A DNA stretch of 64,000 nt from JAVVHH01 sp963848035 (GTDB lineage Bacteria > Pseudomonadota > Alphaproteobacteria > Acetobacterales > Acetobacteraceae). The translations under genes and the position numbers were made by a program. A model generated the notes under the pieces. That model saw only the letters and a program-made list of their open reading frames with translations. It searched no databases and had not been told where the DNA came from. Shown piece by piece: positions 35,870 to 43,474 of this stretch (the stretch's first letter is position 1; each line of letters begins with the position of its first letter). Where the stretch lies: positions 1,054,001 through 1,118,000 of the forward strand of contig CAWKCD010000001.1 in assembly GCA_963848035.1 (NCBI GenBank), written 5' to 3'.

Positions 35870-36445
35870 TTAGGAGCGATCTCCGCCGGCTTCGGCTAAG
35901 GCCGCGCCGAACTCGAACTCGTCCTCGGGTTCGACCTCCTCCTCGCCGGCTAGGCCGACCAGCTCGCCGCGGGCCTGCTTCTCGGCTTCCTCCGGGCTGC
36001 GGGCGACGTTGGCGGTGACGATGAGGCTGACTTCCGGGTGCAGCACGAGGCGGACCTTGGTGAGTCCCAGGGTCTTGATCGGCTGGTCCAGGATGATCTG
36101 CGAGCGATTGCAGGTCAGACCGGAGGCGGTGACGGCGTCTGCGATGTCGCGGGCGGAGACGGAGCCGTAAAGGCTGCCGCTTTCGCCGGCCTGGCGGATG
36201 ATGGTCACCGTGAGGCCTTCCATGCGCTCGAGCAGGCGTTCGGCCTCCTCGCGGCGGCGGAGGTTCTGGGCCTCGAGTTGGGCGCGCTGCTGCTCGAACT
36301 GGGCGAGGTTGCCCTTGTTCGCGCGGAGCGCCTTCTTCTGCGGCAGGAGGAAGTTGCGGGCGTAGCCGGGCTTGACCCGGACCACGTCACCCATCTGCCC
36401 CAGCTTCTCGATGCGCTGGAGCAGGATCAGTTCGACGACGGCCAT
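35870..36445 (-). CDS. rplI: 50S ribosomal protein L9
   Basis: L9 (191 residues) binds 23S rRNA at the base of the L1 stalk. The N-terminus (ELILLQRIEKLGQMGDVVRVKPGYARNFLLPQ, seen in two conserved blocks) is diagnostic; a long helix and the C-terminal domain (SGSLYGSVSARDIADAV) follow. The acidic tail after residue 165 (EEEVEPEDEFEFG) is an extension beyond the usual 150 residues. AAGGAG overlaps the rpsR stop and serves as the ribosome-binding site. Confidence 0.97.
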   Translation of the reverse strand: MAVVELILLQRIEKLGQMGDVVRVKPGYARNFLLPQKKALRANKGNLAQFEQQRAQLEAQNLRRREEAERLLERMEGLTVTIIRQAGESGSLYGSVSARDIADAVTASGLTCNRSQIILDQPIKTLGLTKVRLVLHPEVSLIVTANVARSPEEAEKQARGELVGLAGEEEVEPEDEFEFGAALAEAGGDRS

Positions 36446-36454
36446 GATGTCTCC

Positions 36455-36760
36455 TTAGGCCACGACGTAGGGCAGCAGCGCCAGGAAGCGGGCGCGCTTG
36501 ATGGCGGTGGCGAGCTCGCGCTGCTTCTTGGCCGAGACGGCGGTGATGCGGCTGGGGACGATCTTGCCGCGCTCGCTGAGGAAGCGGGACAGGAGACGGA
36601 CGTCCTTGTAGTCGATCTTCGGCGCGTTCGGGCCGCTGAACGGGCAGCTCTTGCGGCGGCGGTAGAACGGGCGGCGGGCCCCGGCGGCAGCGCCACCGGC
36701 GGCGTCGGCGCCGGGCGGGGAACGGTCGTCGCGGTTGTTGTAGCTCGGGCGGTCGGACAT
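36455..36760 (-). CDS. rpsR: 30S ribosomal protein S18
   Basis: S18 (101 residues) binds 16S rRNA next to S6 on the platform. The core is intact: RRRKSCPFSG, IDYKDVRLLSRFLSERGK, PSRITAVSAKKQRELATAI. The N-terminal 30 residues are an extra Gly/Ala/Arg-rich stretch found in many alphaproteobacteria. The gene lies six bases after rpsF, as in most bacteria. Confidence 0.97.
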   Translation of the reverse strand: MSDRPSYNNRDDRSPPGADAAGGAAAGARRPFYRRRKSCPFSGPNAPKIDYKDVRLLSRFLSERGKIVPSRITAVSAKKQRELATAIKRARFLALLPYVVA

Positions 36761-36766
36761 CTGGGC

Positions 36767-37231
36767 TTACTCCTCCACCATCTCGTCGCGGGCGCGGAAC
36801 TCGGGCTCGCGGGCGCGGAATTCTTCACGGTCGTCGAAGCCGCGCTTGCGGCCGCTCTCGAAGCGCCCGGCGGGCTTGGGGCCACGGAAAGCGCGCTCGC
36901 GGTCGTCGGACTTGCGGGACAGGATCGCGCTCGGGGCTTCCTCGATCTCTTCGACTCGCAGCGTCATGAAGCGGAGCACGTCTTCGTTGAGGCGCAGCAG
37001 GCGCTCCATTTCGGTGATGAAGGCGGGCTTGGCGTCGAGACCGAGGAGCATGTAGTGGCCCTTGCGGTTCTTCTTGACGCGGTAGGCGAGGCTGCGGAGG
37101 CCCCAGTATTCGCGCTTCTGGACGGACCCGCCATCGGTCTCGAGATCGGTGCCGATCGTGTCGGCGATGGTCTCGACCTGTTGTTGCGTGACGTCGTTAC
37201 GTGCGATCAGCACGCATTCATACAGCGGCAT
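36767..37231 (-). CDS. rpsF: 30S ribosomal protein S6
   Basis: S6 (154 residues) starts MPLYECVLIARND and carries EYWGLRSLAYRVKKNRKGHY, the S18-contact region. A long charged C-terminal tail of about 50 residues (RKRGFDDREEFRAREPEFRA) follows the usual core. ATG 37231 gives better spacing from AGGGG than the adjacent ATG 37234. It heads the rpsF-rpsR-rplI operon. Confidence 0.96.
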   Translation of the reverse strand: MPLYECVLIARNDVTQQQVETIADTIGTDLETDGGSVQKREYWGLRSLAYRVKKNRKGHYMLLGLDAKPAFITEMERLLRLNEDVLRFMTLRVEEIEEAPSAILSRKSDDRERAFRGPKPAGRFESGRKRGFDDREEFRAREPEFRARDEMVEE

Positions 37232-37308
37232 CATTTACCCCTATGGCTGGAGTCAGCCCAAGATCGGGCATAGCCGGAACGGGTGCCACCGCCCCAGCAG
37301 GGAGAGGC

Positions 37309-37322
37309 GGGCGTATACGCCC
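37309..37322. repeat. Perfect 14-base palindrome upstream of rpsF
   Basis: GGGCGTATACGCCC is its own reverse complement and lies 75 bases upstream of rpsF, between it and the PIN toxin gene. A TTGACA further upstream on the minus strand could be a -35 box, but I see no matching -10. It may be an operator or a short hairpin; no known regulator is recognised. Confidence 0.35.
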
Positions 37323-37368
37323 ATTTCTGGGGAAAGCAAGGGCGAGGCTCTCGCTTGGGCAAAGGATG

Positions 37369-37788
37369 TCAAGCGAGAGAGGTGGCGAAGCGGCGGAGAA
37401 ACTCAGCCGGTCGCAGCACAGGAATGCCGCGCCACGGCTGGAGGACTAGCAGGTCTTCGTCGCCCGACACGATTGATGCCGCTCCCGCCTCCAGCGCCAG
37501 TTCGAGGTAGCGATTATCCTTGGAATCTCGGCAGTCATGCACGGCAACTCGCGGCTCGATCCAGATTGCGGCCGCGCTCAGAAGTTCGATGATCTCGTGG
37601 CGACGGTCGGCCGACAATGCCCGGGCGAATTTCGGTCGGGACAGAACGGCGACGATCTCAGCGTGGACCGGATCGGAAAGCACGATGGCGCCGGTGGCCC
37701 GAGCAAACCCGATCGCTCGGCGAGGGATGCCATCGGGTGTGAGAGCAGCGGAGACGACCGTGTTCGCGTCGGAGACGTAGCGGTTCAG
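37369..37788 (-). CDS. PIN-domain toxin (putative RNase), CTG start
   Basis: This 139-residue PIN_3-type toxin has the acidic residues of the family: Asp in RYVSDANTVVSAAL at the N-terminus, then HDCRDSKDNRYLELA and IVSGDEDLLVL. Such toxins cut RNA when free of antitoxin. The N-terminal strand with the first catalytic Asp is only included if translation begins at CTG 37788, which overlaps the antitoxin stop as CTGA; the first GTG (37683) would delete it. A CTG start, or an ATG changed by error or mutation, is therefore likely. The neighbouring upstream gene is its antitoxin. Confidence 0.8.
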   Translation of the reverse strand: MNRYVSDANTVVSAALTPDGIPRRAIGFARATGAIVLSDPVHAEIVAVLSRPKFARALSADRRHEIIELLSAAAIWIEPRVAVHDCRDSKDNRYLELALEAGAASIVSGDEDLLVLQPWRGIPVLRPAEFLRRFATSLA

Positions 37789-38021
37789 ATCCGCCGCTCG
37801 GTGTTGTAGTCGGCCAGTTCAGCATCGATTTCGGTTGCGGTCAGCCCACTCGTTCGCGCTTCCTCGGCGGTGCGCTCGAGGAGACCGATCAGCGGGTCAT
37901 CGGCGCCCGGTCGAACCAGGCGATCGACAAGCCGGCCCACGGCTTCGCGACGCCGCACATCCGACAGAGCGGCCGCGGTCTCCTGCTCGACCGGGATTTC
38001 GATCTTCGAGAACTCGTTCAT
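37785..38021 (-). CDS. Antitoxin of the PIN toxin pair
   Basis: This 78-residue protein (MNEFSKIEIPVEQETAAAL) resembles small antitoxins placed upstream of PIN toxins. It has a short strand at the N-terminus that could be an antitoxin dimerisation/DNA-binding element and a helical C-terminus (EIDAELADYNTERRI) likely to hold the toxin. The four-base overlap with the toxin is typical of coupled type II modules. Family assignment is by context. Confidence 0.65.
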   Translation of the reverse strand: MNEFSKIEIPVEQETAAALSDVRRREAVGRLVDRLVRPGADDPLIGLLERTAEEARTSGLTATEIDAELADYNTERRI

Positions 38022-38033
38022 CCCACGAGCTTA

Positions 38034-38786
38034 TCACTTTCCGCCGTCGACGGAGAGGACCTGGCCGCTGATCCAGCCGGCTTGCTCGGAGGCGAAGAAT
38101 AGGACGGCGTGGGCGATGTCGTCCGGGGTGCCGGAGCGGCGCATGGCGACGCGGGAGAGGAGCTGGGCTTGGCCTTCGGGGCCCATGGCTTCCCATTGGC
38201 GCTCGGTAGCCGGGTTGGAGCGGATGAAGCCGGGGGCGACATTGTTGACGGTGATGCCGAACGGGCCGAGCTCGTGGGCGAGCTGGCGGGTGAGGCCGAT
38301 CTGGCCGGCTTTGGCGCTGGCGTAGGCCTGGATGCCGGTCAAGCTGATGCCGAGGCCGGCGCCGCTGGAGATGTTGACGATGCGCCCCCTGCGCGCCCGT
38401 TTCATGGCAGGCGCCGCGGCTTGCGACATGAAGAAGACGCCGGAGAGGTTGACGTCGAAGATGGTCTGCCAATCCGCGGCGGAGATCTCCTCGATGGGTC
38501 GGCCGACCTGTCCGCGGACGCCGCCGGCGCAATTGACCAGGATGTCGATACGGCCGGCTTCGGCGGCGATGCGGCCGACCTGCTCCTGGACGGCATCGCG
38601 GTTGCCGACATCGAGCACGATCGGCGTCCCGCCGCCGAGGCGGGCGGTCTCCTGCAGTTCGTCGGCCAGCACGTCGCAGGCGTAGACGCGGGCCCCGCGG
38701 GCGGCGAAGGCGAGCGCGATGGCGCGGCCGAAGCCGTGGGCTGCGCCGGTCACGATGGCGACCTGGCCGTCGAATGTGATGTTCAT
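38034..38786 (-). CDS. Short-chain dehydrogenase/reductase (FabG-like)
   Basis: This 250-residue classical SDR has TGAAHGFG for the dinucleotide, NCAGG, catalytic Ser in VNISSGAGLG and Y-A-S-A-K in IQAYASAKAGQIG. The C-terminus GQVLSVDGGK is usual. It is the last gene of a coupled trio with the ketopantoate-reductase-like and creatininase-like genes (ATGA overlaps), so it probably acts in the same small-molecule pathway; its hydroxy/keto substrate is unknown. Confidence 0.9.
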   Translation of the reverse strand: MNITFDGQVAIVTGAAHGFGRAIALAFAARGARVYACDVLADELQETARLGGGTPIVLDVGNRDAVQEQVGRIAAEAGRIDILVNCAGGVRGQVGRPIEEISAADWQTIFDVNLSGVFFMSQAAAPAMKRARRGRIVNISSGAGLGISLTGIQAYASAKAGQIGLTRQLAHELGPFGITVNNVAPGFIRSNPATERQWEAMGPEGQAQLLSRVAMRRSGTPDDIAHAVLFFASEQAGWISGQVLSVDGGK

Positions 38787-39793
38787 GCCGTCAATGCCTT
38801 CAGGTTGGCGCGCGCGATCGGGCGGGCGCCGTTCTCGATCTCGTGGATCAGGGTGATCAGGCGCGCGGTGATCGGCGTCGGCACGCCGACCTCCTGCCCG
38901 GTCTCGACGATCGGGCCGAGCTGCGCGTCGACCTCGGTGCGACGCTTGCGCACCGCAAGGTCGCGATAGATGCCGGAATGCGTCTTCAGCGATCGGCGGT
39001 TGTGGGCGACCATGTCGGCGAAGGACCGGGCGGTGCGCTCGGCAGGCGCATCGGGCAGGAAGGCGTCGGGGTCGAAGCCGTTGAAGCCCTGCATGCGGAT
39101 GCCGGCGCCGCTCGCCACCGCGCCGACCTCGCGGCCGAGGGCGGTGAGCACGCCGCGGAATTCTGGATCGTCGAGCACGTCGGCGATGCTGTCTTCGGAA
39201 AGGGCGGTGGCGAACAGCAGCGCGCCGTAGACGAGCTTGCCCCAGAGGTAGCCCCAGATGTTGTCGGTCAGCACCGCATCAGGGTCGAATTCTTGCATGA
39301 GCGCGAACAGCGCCTCGATGCGGGGCGTACGAGCGCCGTCGAGTTCGCCGACGACGACGGCGCCGCGGCCGGCAAAGTGGATCACGCCGGGCTCGAGGTA
39401 GTCGGCGCCGAAATTGACGAAGCAGCCGATGGTGCGCTCGCGCCCGAGCAGCCCGGCGATGACGCGTTCGTTCAGGCCGTTCTGGGCGGAGACGACGTAG
39501 CCGTCGGCGGCGACATGCGGCGCCAGCGCGGCGGCGGCCTGTTCGGTGTGGTGGGCTTTGACGGCGAGGAAGCAGCGCTCGAACTTGCCTTCCAACGTCT
39601 CGGGCGTGAATGCCTCGAACTTGTGCCGCTCCTCGATGATCGGGCCGGTGAGGGCGAGGCCGTGGGCGCGGATCGCGGCGACGTGCTCGGGCACGTTGTC
39701 GACCAGCACGACCGCTTCGCCGGCGCGGGCGAAGGCGACGGCCAGGGTGCCGCCGATCGCGCCGGCGCCCCAGATCAGGATGGGAGAGGTCAT
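38783..39793 (-). CDS. Ketopantoate reductase family protein (PanE/ApbA-like)
   Basis: This 336-residue protein has the NADPH loop WGAGAIGGTLA, then FLAVKAHHTEQAA and SAQNGLNERV and the C-terminal helical domain with WGYLWGKLVYGALLFATAL. These are 2-dehydropantoate 2-reductase features. True PanE makes pantoate for coenzyme A; here the gene is coupled to a creatininase-like and an SDR gene, so it may reduce another 2-oxo acid. It overlaps both neighbours by four bases. Confidence 0.85.
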   Translation of the reverse strand: MTSPILIWGAGAIGGTLAVAFARAGEAVVLVDNVPEHVAAIRAHGLALTGPIIEERHKFEAFTPETLEGKFERCFLAVKAHHTEQAAAALAPHVAADGYVVSAQNGLNERVIAGLLGRERTIGCFVNFGADYLEPGVIHFAGRGAVVVGELDGARTPRIEALFALMQEFDPDAVLTDNIWGYLWGKLVYGALLFATALSEDSIADVLDDPEFRGVLTALGREVGAVASGAGIRMQGFNGFDPDAFLPDAPAERTARSFADMVAHNRRSLKTHSGIYRDLAVRKRRTEVDAQLGPIVETGQEVGVPTPITARLITLIHEIENGARPIARANLKALTA

Positions 39794-40491
39794 GACCAGG
39801 GTCCTTCCAGGAGAGCGCGGGTCTCGGCCACGGCCTCCGCCCAGATCGCGAGCATGTCGGCGTCGGGGCGCTCGTAATAGCCGCCGAAATTACCGTCGCC
39901 GAGGTAGCGGCGCACGGCGTCCGGCGCCATCACGCTGAGCCGGTCGCGCTCGATCATCGGCTTTCGTTGCGTCGGCGGCATGCTGCCGGCCAGCCGCGTC
40001 CACGGGAAATTCTCCATCCAGGAGGCGTGCGACGCGACCGGGTCGATCGACTGGACCTTCGCCATGGTGCGCGGCGCATTCCACCAATTGTGGAAGCGGA
40101 TCGTGGTGTCGGGATGGTCGGCCATCAATTCAGTGACCAGGCTCGCGGCGGGCGAGTTTCCGCCATGGCCGTTGACCACAAGGATGCGGCGGAAGCCCTG
40201 CTCGCGGAGGCCGAGCAGGATGTCGGTGACGACGCGCAGATAGGTCTCGACGCGCAGCGAGATGGTGCCGGGATAGGCACGGAAATAGGGCGTGATCCCG
40301 TATGCGAGCACGGGAAACACTGGAACGCCCAGCGGCTCGGCGGCCTCGAGGGCGACCCGTTCGGAGAGGATGCTGTCGACGGAGAGGGAGAGCTGCGCGT
40401 GCTGCTCGGTGCTCCCCAACGGCAGGATGGCGCGGTCATCGTGCTCGAGCCAGGCGGCGACGCCTTGCCAGTCGGTCTCTGCGATCTTCAT
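39790..40491 (-). CDS. Creatininase family protein
   Basis: This 233-residue protein starts at ATG 40491 (MKIAETDWQGVAAWL). It has LPLGSTEQHAQLSLSVDS and VVNGHGGNSPAA, the metal-binding signatures of creatininase-type amidohydrolases. Members open cyclic amides such as creatinine or act on pterin- and mycofactocin-like substrates; identity here is unknown. It is the first gene of the coupled trio and would provide the hydrolysis step. Confidence 0.85.
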   Translation of the reverse strand: MKIAETDWQGVAAWLEHDDRAILPLGSTEQHAQLSLSVDSILSERVALEAAEPLGVPVFPVLAYGITPYFRAYPGTISLRVETYLRVVTDILLGLREQGFRRILVVNGHGGNSPAASLVTELMADHPDTTIRFHNWWNAPRTMAKVQSIDPVASHASWMENFPWTRLAGSMPPTQRKPMIERDRLSVMAPDAVRRYLGDGNFGGYYERPDADMLAIWAEAVAETRALLEGPWS

Positions 40492-40523
40492 CCCGCGAGT
40501 ATTCCCGCGAAATCTGCAGGAGG

Positions 40524-43139
40524 CTAGGCGTCGGCGAGCTGGTTGCGGATGATCTGCTTCAGCTCCGGAATGCAGGAGCCGCAATTCGTCCCGGCGCGTA
40601 GCGACTTGCCGATCTCGCCGACCGAGGTGAGGCGCTGTTCGACGATCGCGGCCTGGATCGCCTGCAGTCCCACCGCGAAGCAGGCGCAGACCGGCGTGTC
40701 GGCCTGGCCGGCACTGGCGCCGCCGGCCAGCACGGTGCTGCGGGCGGCGTCGGCGATCGGGCCGGCGAGGAGTGCGGTGAGCGCTGCCGGGGTGGGCAGC
40801 GCGCGGGCGCCGCGGGCGAGATACAGGCAGGCGTGGAGGCGGCCGTCGCGCAGGGCGGCGAAACGCCAGAGGCCGCGGGCCGTATCGGTGAGTTCCAGGA
40901 TGTCGGCGTGGTCCGCCGCCATGAGAGTGCGGGCGAAGACGCCGATCGCATCGGGGAGGGGCGCGGCGCCGGAGAGGTCGAACGCGTGGCCGGTCGCCAG
41001 CGGCACGCGCGACCAGGTGACGCCCGTGGGCATGACCGGGGCGGCGTGCAGGAGCAGGCCGCGCCAGAGGGTGGCGACGGCCTCGACGCGGAGCGGGGTG
41101 GCCTTCAGCTCGGGCTGGCCGGAGACGGGGTCGCAGGCTGCGCCGACCAGGCGGGCGACCGGCCCGGCGGACGCGAACGCGTCGGACCAATGCATCGGCA
41201 CGAAGACGTCGCCCGGACGCTGGCCGGGATCGATGGCGGCGCGCAGGACCGCCGAACCATGGGCCGTCTCGAGGCGGACGAGGGAGCGGTCCTCGATCCC
41301 GAGCGCGGCAGCGTCGGCGGGATGCAGGGCGGCGAGCGGTTCGGCGACGTGCTGCACGAGGCGGGGGACCAGGCCGGTGCGGGTCATGGTGTGCCACTGG
41401 TCGCGGACCCGGCCGGTGTTGAGGCGCAGCGGAAAGGCGGCGTCGGTCGCGGTGGCGAGCGGACGCCAGGCGGTGGGGATCAGGCGGGCGCGGCGGTCGG
41501 GGGTGGCGAAGCCGCCCGCGGCGAAGAAGCGGCCGCCGGGCTGGCCGGTGGCGGGCACCGGCCACTGGATCGGGGCGAGCGCGTCGTACTCGTCATTCGA
41601 GAGGTGGGCGAGGCCGGCGAGGTCGAGCGGGCGGGCGCCGTCGTTGTCGAGCGCGGTGAGTGCGGCGTGTTCGCGGAAGATGGCGGCCGGGCCGTCCCAG
41701 GCGAAAGCGTCGCGCCACCCCATGCGGGCCGCGACTTGCGCCATCGCCCACCAATCGGCACGGGCCTCACCAGGCGGATCGCGGAACGCGCGCTGGCGCG
41801 AGATGCGGCGCTCGGAATTGGTCACGGTGCCGCTGCGCTCGCCCCACCCGGCGGCAGGCAGCACGACATGGGCGAGCTTGGTGGTGTCGGTCGGCCAGAT
41901 GTCACTCGCGACGACGAAGGGGCAGTTGGCGAGCGCTTCGCGGACGCGGTCGGCGCGGGGGAGGCTGTCGGCCGGGTTGGTGCACATGATCCAGATCGCG
42001 CGGATTTCTCCCCGTGCCACGGCGTCGAACATGTCGATCGCCTTGAGGCCCGGCGCCTGGGCCATGCGGGGAGCGGACCAGAAACGGGCGACGCGGTCGG
42101 TGGCGCCCGGCTGGTCGAAGCGCATGTGCGCGGCGAGCTGGTTGGCGAGGCCGCCGACCTCGCGGCCGCCCATGGCGTTGGGCTGGCCGGTGACGCTGAA
42201 GGGGCCGGCGCCGGGCTGGCCGATGCGGGCGGTGGCGAGATGGACGTTGAGGATGGCGTTGACCTTGTCCGTGCCGGACGATGATTGATTCACGCCTTGG
42301 GAGAACACCGTCACCACGCGGGGGGTGCGGGTGAACTCGTCGTAGAATTGGGCGATGTCGGCGGGATCGAGACCGGTGATCCCCGAGACGTCGACGTGGC
42401 GGGCGGCGGCGAGCGCGGCGTCGAGCCCGGACGTGTGTTCGGCGAGCCAGTCTCGGGCGAGGGCGCCAGATGATTCGAGGTGCGCGAGGAGACCGGCGAA
42501 CAGCGCCACGTCGGAGCCGGGCGCCAGCTTCAAATGCAGGTCGGCGCCATCCGATGTCGCGGTGCCGCGCGGGTCGATAACGATGATCCGGGTGCCGCGG
42601 ACCTCCCGGGCGGCTTGGAGGCGCTGGTGCAGGACGGGGTGGCACCAGGCGAGATTGCTGCCGACGAGGATCACGAGGTCGGCGAGTTCGAGGTCCTCGT
42701 AGGTGCCGGGGACGATGTCGGCGCCGAACGCCCTGACGTGCCCGGCAACGGTGGAAGCCATGCAGAGGCGGGAGTTGGTGTCGATGTTGGCCGAGCCGAT
42801 GAAGCCCTTCATCAGCTTGTTGGCGACGTAATAATCCTCGGTCAGGCACTGGCCGGAGACGTAGAAGGCGACGCTGTCAGGGCCGTGTTCAGCGATCGTG
42901 TCGGCGAAGCGCGTGGCGATCAGGTCGAGAGCGGTGTCCCAGGTGGCGCGTTCGCCGTCGATCGTGGGGAGACGCAGGCGGGCGCGGTCGTCCAGCGTTT
43001 CGGCCAACGCCGCGCCCTTGCTGCACAGCCGCCCGAAATTGGCGGGATGGTCCGGGTCGCCGACGATGCGGCCGTCGGGCTGGGCGACGACGCCGCAGCC
43101 GACGCCGCAATACGGGCAGGTGGTGCGGACGCCGCTCAT
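40524..43139 (-). CDS. nasA: Assimilatory nitrate reductase catalytic subunit
   Basis: This 871-residue molybdenum enzyme reduces nitrate to nitrite in the cytoplasm. The N-terminal [4Fe-4S] site (CPYCGVGCGV, then LCSKG) is followed by Mo-bis-MGD domains, with NSRLCMAS in the region of the Mo ligand. The C-terminus carries a BFD-like [2Fe-2S] domain (CACFAVGLQ, GTNCGSCIPELK), as in NasA proteins that take electrons through a fused ferredoxin. It has no Tat signal, which separates it from periplasmic Nap. It overlaps nirD by four bases (ATGA). Confidence 0.95.
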   Translation of the reverse strand: MSGVRTTCPYCGVGCGVVAQPDGRIVGDPDHPANFGRLCSKGAALAETLDDRARLRLPTIDGERATWDTALDLIATRFADTIAEHGPDSVAFYVSGQCLTEDYYVANKLMKGFIGSANIDTNSRLCMASTVAGHVRAFGADIVPGTYEDLELADLVILVGSNLAWCHPVLHQRLQAAREVRGTRIIVIDPRGTATSDGADLHLKLAPGSDVALFAGLLAHLESSGALARDWLAEHTSGLDAALAAARHVDVSGITGLDPADIAQFYDEFTRTPRVVTVFSQGVNQSSSGTDKVNAILNVHLATARIGQPGAGPFSVTGQPNAMGGREVGGLANQLAAHMRFDQPGATDRVARFWSAPRMAQAPGLKAIDMFDAVARGEIRAIWIMCTNPADSLPRADRVREALANCPFVVASDIWPTDTTKLAHVVLPAAGWGERSGTVTNSERRISRQRAFRDPPGEARADWWAMAQVAARMGWRDAFAWDGPAAIFREHAALTALDNDGARPLDLAGLAHLSNDEYDALAPIQWPVPATGQPGGRFFAAGGFATPDRRARLIPTAWRPLATATDAAFPLRLNTGRVRDQWHTMTRTGLVPRLVQHVAEPLAALHPADAAALGIEDRSLVRLETAHGSAVLRAAIDPGQRPGDVFVPMHWSDAFASAGPVARLVGAACDPVSGQPELKATPLRVEAVATLWRGLLLHAAPVMPTGVTWSRVPLATGHAFDLSGAAPLPDAIGVFARTLMAADHADILELTDTARGLWRFAALRDGRLHACLYLARGARALPTPAALTALLAGPIADAARSTVLAGGASAGQADTPVCACFAVGLQAIQAAIVEQRLTSVGEIGKSLRAGTNCGSCIPELKQIIRNQLADA

Positions 43140-43474
43140 GCGCCGAGGTCGAGCAGGACCCGGCCGTTGCGCACCCGCGCGCCGATGCGGCGGACGCAGC
43201 CTTCGTCCGGCGCTTGGGCGTGGCCGTCCTCGAGGCCGATGACCCAGTTGTGCAGCGGGCAGGTCACGTTGTGGCCGTGCACGATGCCCTGGCTCAGCTT
43301 GCCCTGCTTGTGCGGGCAGCGGTCGTCCAGCGCAAACACCGCGTCGTCGACGGTGCGGAACACCGCGATGTCACCGCGTGCCGCGGCCACCACGCGGGCG
43401 CCCTGGCGGGGGATGTCGTCCAGCGCGCCGATGTCGATCCAGCCGAGCGAGAGGTTCGATCCGTCCATCGCCAT
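43136..43474 (-). CDS. nirD: Nitrite reductase small subunit
   Basis: This 112-residue Rieske-like protein keeps the cluster ligands CPHKQGKL and CPLHNW (C-x-H and C-x2-H), unlike enterobacterial NirD that has lost them, so it probably holds a [2Fe-2S] cluster. It works with NirB in cytoplasmic NADH-dependent reduction of nitrite to ammonium. Start ATG 43474 shares its first base with the nirB stop; a GTG three bases earlier is possible. Confidence 0.93.
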   Translation of the reverse strand: MAMDGSNLSLGWIDIGALDDIPRQGARVVAAARGDIAVFRTVDDAVFALDDRCPHKQGKLSQGIVHGHNVTCPLHNWVIGLEDGHAQAPDEGCVRRIGARVRNGRVLLDLGA

